64,000 nucleotides of DNA from an uncultured Candidatus Saccharibacteria bacterium (GTDB taxonomy: Bacteria; Patescibacteriota; Saccharimonadia; Saccharimonadales; Saccharimonadaceae). The notes beneath the pieces were generated by a model, which was not told where the DNA came from, did no database searches, and was given only the letters and a program-made list of their open reading frames with translations. The stretch covers positions 62,001 to 126,000 of the forward strand of contig CAMNAK010000001.1 in the NCBI GenBank assembly GCA_946530965.1. The letters run 5' to 3'. How positions within the stretch are numbered: the first letter of the stretch is position 1; each line of letters starts with the position of its first letter. The translations under genes were made by a program, and so were the position numbers. Shown piece by piece: positions 54,828-63,600 of the stretch.

Positions 54828-55437
54828 AGCTAAAAACGGCTCTAGGGCCGGCAGAAGTTCGGCTCAAAGAAACGTACCAGCAAAGCGCAACGGATATAAA
54901 GTTCCGGAGGCTTTGCCAACAAAAAGATACAAAGAACCTAGCTTTTCAAAACTACGCCAAGTAGTTTTTCGTAAAAAACCAGAAATTCGTGAAATCGTAC
55001 GCGAACCAACCGCTGGCGGCATTGTTTTTCGCCCAACCGCTGATGGTAAAGATATTGAAATTCTTTTAATTCAAGATAGCAAAAACCGTTGGACGATTCC
55101 AAAGGGTCATATTGAACCAGGAGAAACTGCGAAAGTTACTGCAGTTCGCGAAATCGGTGAAGAGTCTGGCCTAAAGGATGTTGAAGTATTGTGCTGGCTT
55201 GGTAAGATTCATTTCAAATATCGCCGCGCCGAAAAACTTGTTCTTATGACAACTCAGGTATATCTCGTTGAGTCCATGGATAAGAACGAAAGGCCAACCA
55301 AAGAAAAATGGATGAATGGTATCCGTTGGTTTAGCTTTAGCGAAGCACTTGATGCGATCGAATATGCGGATATTGAAAAGCTGATGCTTATTGCAAAACG
55401 CAAAATTCGTAACGGAGAATTTGATGGACAAAAGTAG
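54754..55437 (+). CDS. NUDIX hydrolase with basic N-terminal extension
   Basis: A 227-residue protein. The first ~75 residues are Lys/Arg/Gln-rich and probably disordered. The Nudix domain follows (GGIVF at its start), with the box GHIEPGE-x7-REIGEESGL. It could be an Ap4A- or dNTP-directed pyrophosphatase; the basic tail might bind RNA or ribosomes. The start at 54754 follows GAGAGGAAAAA and lies 74 bases inside nusB. No later in-frame ATG would leave a complete Nudix domain. Its stop overlaps rnc by 14 bases, so translation is coupled. Confidence 0.85.
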   Translation: MQNQKKQLKRRLNQQIPRKNQAKPKAKNGSRAGRSSAQRNVPAKRNGYKVPEALPTKRYKEPSFSKLRQVVFRKKPEIREIVREPTAGGIVFRPTADGKDIEILLIQDSKNRWTIPKGHIEPGETAKVTAVREIGEESGLKDVEVLCWLGKIHFKYRRAEKLVLMTTQVYLVESMDKNERPTKEKWMNGIRWFSFSEALDAIEYADIEKLMLIAKRKIRNGEFDGQK

Positions 55438-56191
55438 CTTAGATGAATACAAAAGCTTCGCTAAGGAAAAACTGGGAATCCAATTTTCAAATATCGACCT
55501 ATTAGTTACCGCACTTACGCACCGTTCCTATGTAAACGAACATAAGAAAACTACAGTCATTCATAACGAGCGTCTAGAATTCTTGGGCGATGCCGTCCTA
55601 GAGCTCGTTGTGTCGGACTTTCTATTTCACTCGTTTGACCAGCCAGAAGGTATTATGACTAGCTGGCGTGCCGCACTTGTTAATACTGAAGCTAACGCCG
55701 CTGCAGGCGAAAGACTTGGATACAATCCGCTAGTCCGCCTCAGCAAGGGCGAAAAGAATGGCTCCGAACGCGCTCGTCACGTTATCTTGGCAGACTGCTA
55801 CGAAGCTATTATCGGCGCAATCTACGAAGATAAAGGTTACGAAGAGGCGGAGAAGTTTATCTATAAAAATAGTCTCGTTCCAGCTATTGATAAGATTTTG
55901 AGCGAAGAAAGCTGGCGTGATCCAAAGTCTCATCTTCAGGAACTTGCACAGAAGATTGATGGGGTTACTCCAATCTATCGCGTCATGAAGGAAGAAGGCC
56001 CAGATCACGATAAGCTCTTCACGCTTGGTGTATATATCGGCGAGCACCTAAAAGCTACTGGTGTAGGCCATAGTAAACAGGAAGCTCAGGTAAATGCGGC
56101 TGCTGAAACCATTAGGAAATACCGCAAAACTCATCCAAGTGCTGCTCAGCCAGTTATTCCAGAACGAAAACCATATAAATGGGCGAAATAA
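55424..56191 (+). CDS. rnc: Ribonuclease III
   Basis: A 255-residue double-stranded-RNA endonuclease. The signature NERLEFLGDAVLELVV (about 48-63) holds the catalytic acids; a second acidic helix is LADCYEAIIGAIYEDKG. The C-terminal dsRNA-binding domain runs from DPKSHLQELAQ to QEAQVNAAAETIRKYRK. I chose the start at 55424 because GGAG precedes it at a proper distance; it overlaps the upstream stop. It processes rRNA and may cut the long pnp leader hairpin. Confidence 0.96.
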   Translation: MDKSSLDEYKSFAKEKLGIQFSNIDLLVTALTHRSYVNEHKKTTVIHNERLEFLGDAVLELVVSDFLFHSFDQPEGIMTSWRAALVNTEANAAAGERLGYNPLVRLSKGEKNGSERARHVILADCYEAIIGAIYEDKGYEEAEKFIYKNSLVPAIDKILSEESWRDPKSHLQELAQKIDGVTPIYRVMKEEGPDHDKLFTLGVYIGEHLKATGVGHSKQEAQVNAAAETIRKYRKTHPSAAQPVIPERKPYKWAK

Positions 56192-56195
56192 TAAA

Positions 56196-56222
56196 ATAAC
56201 CGTCATGAGTGGCGGTTATTTT
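56196..56222 (+). terminator. Terminator of rnc
   Basis: AATAACCG(T)C/GGCGGTTATT-type stem with TTTT. Confidence 0.8.
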
Positions 56223-56300
56223 GCCTTTATCTGTTTCTCTTGAAAATTCGGCCAAAATTTGATATAATATAGGAATATTATTAATTATTAGGAGAGATTA

Positions 56301-56648
56301 ATGCTCGCGATTCGCTTACAGCGTAATGGTCGTAAAGCTTTGCCGCTTTATCGAATAGTCGTCCAAGAAGCGCAACGCCACCCTCTTTCGGGTCGTATTG
56401 TTGCTCAGGTCGGCAGCTACAACCCACATACAAAAGCAACCACTTTGGATAAGGAAGCCGCTCAGAAATATTTGAACAACGGCGCCCAGCCAAGCACTCG
56501 TGTTGCTCGCATCCTTGAAGCCGAAGGTATCAAGATGCCAAAATGGTACAAGAAAGCTGGTGAAAAGCATGCTACTGCAAAGCACGCAGACAAGCTACGT
56601 AAGAACCAGCCAAAAGAAGAAGCCGAAGAAGCTCCAGCTGAGGCTTAA
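56301..56648 (+). CDS. rpsP: 30S ribosomal protein bS16
   Basis: A 115-residue bS16 (MLAIRLQRNGRKALPLYRIV at the start; VGSYNPHT is typical). It carries an extra C-terminal stretch of about 35 residues, Lys/Ala/Glu-rich (KEEAEEAPAEA at the end), beyond the usual ~80. AGGAGAG precedes the start. A GATATAATATAGG -10 lies some 30 bases upstream. A strong terminator follows. KhpA follows further down, as in many bacteria where rpsP and khpA are neighbours, but two unrelated small genes lie between them. Confidence 0.96.
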   Translation: MLAIRLQRNGRKALPLYRIVVQEAQRHPLSGRIVAQVGSYNPHTKATTLDKEAAQKYLNNGAQPSTRVARILEAEGIKMPKWYKKAGEKHATAKHADKLRKNQPKEEAEEAPAEA

Positions 56649-56660
56649 TAAGTTCAAAGA

Positions 56661-56691
56661 ATATGCTCCACAAAACGGAGCATATTTTTTG
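56661..56691 (+). terminator. Terminator of rpsP
   Basis: ATATGCTCC/GGAGCATAT stem with TTTTTTG. Confidence 0.88.
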
Positions 56692-56695
56692 TCAT

Positions 56696-56757
56696 AAAAA
56701 TAACCCCGAGCGACCAATTGTCTCGGGTGAATAGATTAAATAGTGCCCGTTACGGGC
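56696..56757 (-). terminator. Two hairpins ending the orphan gene at 56781
   Basis: On the minus strand, GCCCG-TTA-CGGGC and then a CCCGAG/CTCGGG stem followed by GTTATTTTTA. Confidence 0.7.
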
Positions 56758-56780
56758 TGGGGGTTTCTAGCGGCTAGATA

Positions 56781-57179
56781 CTAGTTGTATTTAGCCTGAA
56801 CGGAATTATAAACGCTATAACCTGTCGAGAATACCAGTAAGACGATCCAAAGCTTTGGGAATTCCTTATCGGGATATTTTGCAGTAATGCAGGCATATGC
56901 GATCAGTGTGAGGCTTACGCATGCCGTAATAGTTGCAGCTACAATATAAAATGTTTTTGCGATTCGGCATTTCTTGGGATAAATCAGTAGCTTGCATAAC
57001 TCTATGCAGGCCATTCCTATGGTGACCATATCCAATATTAATAATAATGTGGCATCGCAATTTAATGATCCTTTATCCAAGCCTCTGGCAAGAATCAGAA
57101 TAAGGCTTATTGTAAGGGCGATATTAAAACCCAAGGCTAAGCCCCAGACGGCAGTCATGAATTTTCTGCGTTTATCCAT
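56781..57179 (-). CDS. Small four-helix membrane protein, orphan-cassette gene
   Basis: A 132-residue protein that is almost entirely four membrane helices with short loops and a basic N-terminus (MDKRRK). It has no recognised family. The start is odd: GAGAGGAG (57212-57219) is more than 30 bases from the ATG, and a perfect GAGTTG/CAACTC hairpin (57186-57204) lies between, which could bring the two within range. Promoter TTGACA-N17-TATAAT at 57253-57281. Two of three proline codons are CCC. Confidence 0.65.
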   Translation of the reverse strand: MDKRRKFMTAVWGLALGFNIALTISLILILARGLDKGSLNCDATLLLILDMVTIGMACIELCKLLIYPKKCRIAKTFYIVAATITACVSLTLIAYACITAKYPDKEFPKLWIVLLVFSTGYSVYNSVQAKYN

Positions 57180-57252
57180 ATGTACGAGTTGTCCGGATCA
57201 ACTCAAATCATCTCCTCTCGGTTTCCGGAATAAAGAGCGAATGAATGTGGTA

Positions 57253-57281
57253 ATTATAAAATAAATGAGACTATGTGTCAA
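57253..57281 (-). promoter_or_regulatory. Consensus promoter of orphan gene at 57179
   Basis: TTGACA (57276-57281), 17-base spacer, TATAAT (57253-57258) on the minus strand. Confidence 0.82.
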
Positions 57282-57329
57282 TTCTGTATCTATAAAAACG
57301 TAACAGCCTAAGTGCTAAAATAAAAGCAT

Positions 57330-57695
57330 ATGGCACAACCAGAAGTATTTAAAGAAAAAACAAAAACTCCAGCCAAAACATTGATGATTATAGGCGCGAC
57401 ACCGTTCGTATTATTACTTGCTTACGCTACGATGAGTGCATTCGGTGGCATTACGGTCCCGTTCTTTGGAAATCAGAAGCCAAGCTACGGCATGGATGCG
57501 TTTGGATTTGCTTTTATGTTTCCACTAATCTTTATGTGGCCAATCTTTGTTGTTGCGGCTGCAATATTTATTCTTGGGCTAGTCCGTTATATTTTAGATA
57601 AATGTAAGGGCTCAAATAATGGCGAACATAGAGTTTACTATAGCGAAAAGGGTTCAAAAGAAAAATCGCATAAGGTGTACCATCACAAGAAATAA
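57330..57695 (+). CDS. Small two-helix membrane protein
   Basis: A 121-residue protein with two membrane helices (about 17-40 and 58-85) and a basic, His- and Lys-rich cytoplasmic tail (SHKVYHHKK at the end). No family is recognised. The start is supported by TGC-TAAAAT (57313-57321) with eight bases to the ATG and no Shine-Dalgarno, the core leaderless style. Proline codons are mostly CCA/CCG. Confidence 0.65.
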   Translation: MAQPEVFKEKTKTPAKTLMIIGATPFVLLLAYATMSAFGGITVPFFGNQKPSYGMDAFGFAFMFPLIFMWPIFVVAAAIFILGLVRYILDKCKGSNNGEHRVYYSEKGSKEKSHKVYHHKK

Positions 57696-57767
57696 AGAGT
57701 AGACTCACATTTTTAAGCAAAACCATATATAATATCCTTATAAAAACTAAAATTTAATGGAGAACCT

Positions 57768-58154
57768 ATGGCTACTATAGACCAGCAATTTGTCGAGTAT
57801 ATCGTAAAGACCCTCGTCAACAATCCAGACAAAGTTAAGATCGACCGCACAATCGACGAAAAAGGTGTATTGCTAAGCTTGGAAGTTGATCCTGAAGATG
57901 TAGGCCGCATTATTGGTCGCCGTGGTGCAACCGCACAAAGCATCCGTACATTGCTTCGTGCCCTTGGTACAAAGAACGATGCTCGTTACAACCTAAAGAT
58001 TATAAACAACGATGGTTTCGAAGGCAAAGAAAAGGCAGACGATACCGCTGCTGATGACAGCTTTGCAAGCGATGGAGAAGCTACAGAGGAAACCAGCGAA
58101 CTTGCAAAAAAGACGCGTCAAGAACTTGCAGACTTGGACGATCTTGATATATAA
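57768..58154 (+). CDS. khpA: KH-domain RNA-binding protein KhpA
   Basis: A 128-residue protein. The first 77 residues are a KhpA-type KH domain with the RNA-binding loop GRIIGRRGATAQSIRTLLRA. The rest is an acidic, low-complexity tail (Asp/Glu/Ala-rich) about 50 residues longer than typical KhpA. KhpA, often with KhpB/EloR, binds many RNAs and affects cell elongation in Gram-positive bacteria. The start follows GGAG; TATAAT lies about 35 bases upstream. Confidence 0.9.
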   Translation: MATIDQQFVEYIVKTLVNNPDKVKIDRTIDEKGVLLSLEVDPEDVGRIIGRRGATAQSIRTLLRALGTKNDARYNLKIINNDGFEGKEKADDTAADDSFASDGEATEETSELAKKTRQELADLDDLDI

Positions 58155-58159
58155 TACTG

Positions 58160-58275
58160 TTAATGCTTAACAACAACGAGCATTAAGCTAACTGCGAGGT
58201 CAGCTTTACATATACATAAAGTTGAGAGCTTATATGCTTAAAAACCACCCACCTACCCAATGGGTGGTTTTTAGG
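58160..58275 (+). ncRNA. Candidate small RNA between khpA and a convergent gene
   Basis: A TTGCAG-N18-TATAAT promoter overlaps the end of khpA. About 115 non-coding bases follow with four successive stems: AATGCT/AGCATT, AAGCT-AC/GT-AGCTT, CATATA/TATATG, and a terminator ACCACCCA/TGGGTGGT with TTTTTA. It could equally be a long structured khpA 3' end. No known RNA class is matched. Confidence 0.45.
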
Positions 58276-58296
58276 GTCTTAAAATTTTCGAAGCAT

Positions 58297-58333
58297 AAAA
58301 AATACTCCCCGTAATTCGAGGAGTATTTTTTTG
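58297..58333 (-). terminator. Terminator of polytopic membrane-protein gene
   Basis: ATACTCC(CC)/(C)GAGGAGTAT-type stem with T-runs; readable on both strands. Confidence 0.8.
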
Positions 58334-58336
58334 TTT

Positions 58337-60415
58337 TTAGGCCTGTGGTTGATTCTGGTTTGGATCTTGTGGTTGGGATGGCGTCTGGCTATTGTCTTTG
58401 TTTGCTAGCCTGTAGAAGCCGATAATTACCGCCACGATAATAACAAGACCAAGGATAATGAACCAAAGCGCGGTATTGCTGCCAGTAATAGATAGTAGCT
58501 GCAGCAAGATAGTAGCGATTGCGAAACCTTGTAAAACTTTCCATTTGCGCATCATACCTACAATCAATACGCCGAGGTTTACTAAAACGCCTACAAGTGC
58601 CACTACGGCTAGTCCGCCATTCTCATAGCTTGTGTCGACCATGTTTGGGAAATAGATAAGCTCAAACAATACATATGCCGTAATTAACAAAGCATTTGGC
58701 GTTGTTTCTTTCTTTGAAATGGTATTGAGCGAACCATGTGCGAGCATTGCGATTGGAATTGCTTCTGCGGCAAGGAATGAAAGCATAACTGAATTGTTTT
58801 TCTCGAACGTTGCTGCGGTATGAAGAAGCATGATTGCTAGCTGGTAGAACATCAGCTTAATAATGGTTAGCTCATTGGTGATGCATGCCAAAATCACTAA
58901 CGAAATCAAGCTCATGCCTGTAGGAATAAGGAAAAATGCATTTTGTTGATCTACACTTGCCTGAATCATGAAATTGGATAAACAAAGAGCTAGAAGCAGT
59001 CCGGCTACGCCAAATAGAGCTTCCTGCTTGTCTTTCTTGTGATTCGTGAAGTAAATGAATGGCGCAAGAAAACAAAGGACCGAGAAGGCGATAATGAAAA
59101 TAGGCGCAAGTCCAGCATCGCTGCTGCGAAGATTAAAGAACGATACAATAAATAACACGGTAGGGCTAAGCCATAAACTTGACTTATCCAAGAAGAACAT
59201 TGCGATACCGACGAGACTACATAGAGTTAGTGCTATTCCGCCCAAAGTTAGGTCGAAGCTGCTATATGAGCCAACCCACTTCATTACGTTGTCGAAATAT
59301 TTGTAGGCAACAAATGAGCTAGCTACTGTGGAAAGGCAAATAATCGAGCGTTCCAGTGTGCGGTTATGCTCGTCTTTGTTTGTGACAAACATTATTCCGG
59401 AGATGATGCACTGGATAAGCGACGAAGCAAGAACGACGACGGAAATTACGTTTGTTTGATCGCGGTACGGATCGCACGTCGCGCAAATATCTATCGATAT
59501 AACGATTGCGGCAACCTGGGCGAGTGCGCGAAGTACTGGGATGGATGCTTTTTCTTTACCGATAAACTTCGAGAAAACATAGTTAAAGAATAGGAAGCAG
59601 ATAGCAGTAGTGGCGGTAAAATGTGAAGCCGCTAGGAAGCTAGGAATCATAATCAAAGGAACAATCTGGTAGATAAAAGCGAAGTTCATTATGCTACGGC
59701 GCATCGATTGCGGAACAAAGAGAGCTTTGCTCTTCCAGAGATATATTAATATGGTCGAAAGCAGTGAGAAGATGATGGTAAGGATAAGAAGTGCAGGCTC
59801 GATTCTGAGTCCATCATCGAGATCTACGAAGAAGGTGATGATTGATGCAATTAGGAAGCCAAAGAATGCAAAAACGCAGTGCCAATACTTGGAATCATTG
59901 AATATGATAGCGGAAATCAGTGAAACAAAAGTGATGCTTGCAAAGGTTATGAGGCTGGAACTTGCGACAGAAATATCATAGGCGTCGAGAGATGGCCACC
60001 AGAACAAGAACATTATAAGAGCAGAGATATTGAATGCTATTGCTGCCGGCTTTAAGAAATTGACGTATTTGTACATTAAGATGCTTGCTAGCGCCGTTAA
60101 TAATGTAATAGTGATAACGGTTGGCGGAACAAGCATTGTGTCGATGCTAGAAAGATAGGCCGTAACGGCAGAAATAAAAATGAATGAGCCTATATATAGA
60201 AATATATTTAAGGACCTATATTTTGACTTTAGCTGTGCCTCTTCTGGAGAAAGCTGCGCCTGGGCACTATTAATATTCCTCCTAAGAGTCAAAGAATTCT
60301 TGGCTCGATCGAATAATTCTGCAAAAATACCCGATTGTCCATTATTACTTCGCTGATTTAAATATATGGTAATCAGCACCACCATGATACTTGCTACAAA
60401 GACAGCAAAACCCAT
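58337..60415 (-). CDS. Large polytopic membrane protein (about 20 helices), unknown function
   Basis: A 692-residue protein made almost wholly of membrane helices, with a short soluble stretch after the first helix (about 25-70) and a Gln/Pro/Asn-rich C-terminal tail. The repetitive helix pattern resembles DUF2157/DUF2339-type proteins, but I see no diagnostic motif and make no functional claim. The start follows GGGAGAG. A TAGAAT -10 lies about 25 bases upstream, divergent from rpoB. It is the longest gene in the window without a recognised role. Confidence 0.65.
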   Translation of the reverse strand: MGFAVFVASIMVVLITIYLNQRSNNGQSGIFAELFDRAKNSLTLRRNINSAQAQLSPEEAQLKSKYRSLNIFLYIGSFIFISAVTAYLSSIDTMLVPPTVITITLLTALASILMYKYVNFLKPAAIAFNISALIMFLFWWPSLDAYDISVASSSLITFASITFVSLISAIIFNDSKYWHCVFAFFGFLIASIITFFVDLDDGLRIEPALLILTIIFSLLSTILIYLWKSKALFVPQSMRRSIMNFAFIYQIVPLIMIPSFLAASHFTATTAICFLFFNYVFSKFIGKEKASIPVLRALAQVAAIVISIDICATCDPYRDQTNVISVVVLASSLIQCIISGIMFVTNKDEHNRTLERSIICLSTVASSFVAYKYFDNVMKWVGSYSSFDLTLGGIALTLCSLVGIAMFFLDKSSLWLSPTVLFIVSFFNLRSSDAGLAPIFIIAFSVLCFLAPFIYFTNHKKDKQEALFGVAGLLLALCLSNFMIQASVDQQNAFFLIPTGMSLISLVILACITNELTIIKLMFYQLAIMLLHTAATFEKNNSVMLSFLAAEAIPIAMLAHGSLNTISKKETTPNALLITAYVLFELIYFPNMVDTSYENGGLAVVALVGVLVNLGVLIVGMMRKWKVLQGFAIATILLQLLSITGSNTALWFIILGLVIIVAVIIGFYRLANKDNSQTPSQPQDPNQNQPQA

Positions 60416-60493
60416 ATCTCTCCCATCATTAACTAATTAAATTCTAATGCTTAATTCGTAAACTTTCAAGCCGCAGACCGACCCAAAATCTAC

Positions 60494-60522
60494 TTGAAGT
60501 ATGTTAAAAAATACTGTAAAAT
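60494..60522 (+). promoter_or_regulatory. Promoter of rpoB
   Basis: TTGAAG (60494-60499), 17-base spacer, TAAAAT (60517-60522). The transcript would start near 60529, about 117 bases before the gene. Confidence 0.65.
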
Positions 60523-60540
60523 CTTACCAAGAAGTAGTGT

Positions 60541-60593
60541 GCTCCGAGTTATTTTTATGCAAGTCCTGGCAAGATTAGTGCAGGGCTCGGGGC
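60541..60593 (+). promoter_or_regulatory. Structured leader of rpoB
   Basis: GCTCCGAG (60541-60548) pairs with CTCGGGGC (60586-60593), with a smaller TCCTG/CAGGG stem inside. No T-run follows, so it is not a terminator; it may be a control element of rpoB. I recognise no known class. Confidence 0.55.
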
Positions 60594-60645
60594 GGTAATC
60601 TTCGCGCCAAGAAAGATATCAAACACTAAATAAATGCGAGGGAAT

Positions 60646-63600
60646 GTGGCAGAAGTAAAAACTGCAAAGAGTGGTGGCCGCGTGAGTTTCACCGAAGGCG
60701 ACCAAGTTCTTCCAATACCAAACCTAATCGAACATCAAACAAAATCCTGGAAAGAGTTCGTAGACTACGGGCTTCGGGAAGTTTTTGAGGAATTGAATCC
60801 TATCGAAGACTACACCGGAACCAAGTTTAGTCTTAGCTTCAAAGATTATTACTTCAAGGATCCGGTAGAAACTGATCGCGAAGCAAAAGATAATCTTACT
60901 ACCTACGAAGCTGCTCTACATGTTAATGTTGAGCTCAAGAACAAAGTTACTGGCGAAGTAAAAGAGCAGGACATCTATTTTGGTGACTATCCATGGATGA
61001 CCGACCGCGCTAGCTTTGTTATTAAAGGTACTGAACGTGTTATTGTTTCTCAGCTAATTCGTTCTGCTGGTGTCTTCTTCCAGGCAGATAAAGTTGGCCT
61101 AAAGAAATATTATGGTGCCAAAATCATTCCTGGCCGTGGTGCATGGCTAGAATTTGAGACCGATACTAAGGGCGTAATCTATGTTAAGATTGATCGCCGC
61201 AAGAAGGTCCCAGTAACAACTCTTCTTCGTGCCCTAGGCCGCAAAAAGAGTGAAATCGTTAAGGATTTCAAAGACATTGATAATGGCGAAGTTCATTACA
61301 TCGAGAACACACTAGAAAAAGATCCATCTGACAGCCAGAGCTCGGCTCTTCTTGAGATCTTCAAGCGTCTTCGCCCAGGCGATCTTGCTACTGTCGAGAA
61401 CGCACGTGAGCTTATCAAGAAGACTTTCTGGGATTACAAGCGCTATGATTACAGCCGTGTTGGCCGCTACAAAATCAATCAGCGCCTAGGTTTTGATACT
61501 CCAAACGAACCAGAGTTCCGTACTCTTCAGATGAATGACCTTATTGCTATTATTAGCGAAATCATTCGCCTCAATAATACTCAGGACCCAGAAGACGATA
61601 TCGACTCCCTAGCAAACCGCCGCGTCAAACTCGTTGGTGAGCTTGTTCAGCGCCAGTTCCGCCTTGGTATGCTTCGCTTGCAGCGTAATATCTTGGACCG
61701 CATGTCTATGAGCGATCCAGCAACAGTTACTCCTTCGCAACTTGTCAACTCTCGCCCAGTCGTTGCTGCAGTTAAGGAATTCTTCTCCAGCTCACAGCTA
61801 AGCCAGCTTATGAACGATACCAACCCATTCGCAGAGCTTTCTCATAAGCGCCGTCTATCCAGCATGGGTCCTGGTGGTCTTACTCGTGAACGCGCTGGTC
61901 TTGAAGTACGCGATACGCACCCAACTCACTATGGTCGTATTTGTACCGTTGAGACTCCAGAAGGTCAGAACGTCGGTCTCGTACTTAACATTGCAACTTA
62001 TGCAAAGATTAACGAATATGGCTTCCTCGAAGCTCCATATCGTGTCGTTAAGAACGGTAAGGTTACTGACGAAGTAGTTTACGTTGATGCTGCTGAAGAA
62101 GAAAAGATGGTTATCGCTGATACTAGCGCAAAGCTAGACAAAGATGGCCGTTTCGTCGATCAGTATGTGTCTGCTCGTAAAGCTCTACAGCCAACTCAGG
62201 TTGAAGCCTCAGAAGTTACCCACATGGATGCCGCACACAAGGAGATTCTTGGTGTTGCTGCTTCCATGATTCCATTCGTAGAAAAGTCTCGTGTTGACCG
62301 CTCTCTCATGGCCTGCGCTATGCAGAAACAGGCAGTCCCACTAATCAAGACTGAAGCCGCTCGCGTATCTACCGGTATCGACGCAGAGGTCGTAAAGAAC
62401 CTATCTCAGGTTGTCTTTGCCGAAGCTGATGGTACTGTTACAAAGGCAGATTCTAATGTTGTTGAAGTTAAATATGGTAAAGAAACCAAGAGCTACCCAC
62501 TAACTCACTTTGAAAAGACAAACGATGACCGTTGTTATGACGAGCATTGTGTTGTTGATCGCGGTCAGAAAGTTAAGAAGGGCGATGTTCTTATCGAAGG
62601 TGCTTCCATTGATCATGGTGAGCTCGCACTTGGCAAGAATATGCTTGTTGCCTTCATGCCATGGCATGGTTTCAACATGGATGACGCTATCGTTATCTCT
62701 CGCCGCCTAGTCGAAGACGATACTCTTACAAGTATCAATATTCGCGACTACGATGTAGAGGTCCGCGAGACTAAGCTTGGCCCAGAACAGGTTACTCGTG
62801 ATATTCCTAACGTCTCTGAAGCAACTCTTCGCCACCTTGGTGAAGACGGTATCGTAATGATCGGTTCCGAAGTTCGCAACGGTGATGTTCTCGTTGGTAA
62901 GATTACGCCAAAGGGCGAACAGGAACTCAGCTCTGAGGAGCGCCTCCTTCGCGCAATCTTCGGCGAAAAGGCTAAGGATGTCCGTGATACTTCCGTTCGC
63001 ATGAATGGTTCTGATACTGGTAAAGTTGTCGGTGTTAAGATTTTCACTCGCGAAAACGGTGATGAACTCAAATCTGGCGTTTTGATGCAGATCAAGATCT
63101 ATGTTGCTGAAATGCGCAAGATTAGCGTTGGCGATAAGATTGCTGGTCGCTACGGTAACAAGGGTGTTGTCGCACGTATTCTTCCTGTAGAAGATATGCC
63201 ATTCATGGAAGATGGTACTCCAGTTGATGTAGTTCTAAACCCAATGGGCGTACCAAGCCGCATGAACCTCGGTCAGCTTTATGAAACTCACCTTGGTATG
63301 GCAGCTCGCGCACTCGGTTACAATGTTACGACTCCATCTTTCAACTCTGTATCAGATGAAACCATCTCCGAACAGCTCGAAAAGGCTGGTATCGCACGTG
63401 ATGGTCGCGTCAAGCTTTATGATGGCCAGACTGGCGAACCATTCGAGGAACGCATTACCGTCGGTGTCATGTATATGCTCAAGCTACACCACATGGTAGC
63501 AGACAAGATTCACGCTCGTTCTACCGGTCCATACACAATGGTTACTCAGCAGCCACTTGGTGGTAAGGCTCAGAACGGTGGTCAGCGCTTTGGTGAGATG

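Noticed and set aside
58160-58275. Identification of the post-khpA RNA as 4.5S/SRP RNA or 6S RNA
   Set aside because: The conserved GGAAG-containing SRP loop and the 6S open-complex-like bubble are not present.
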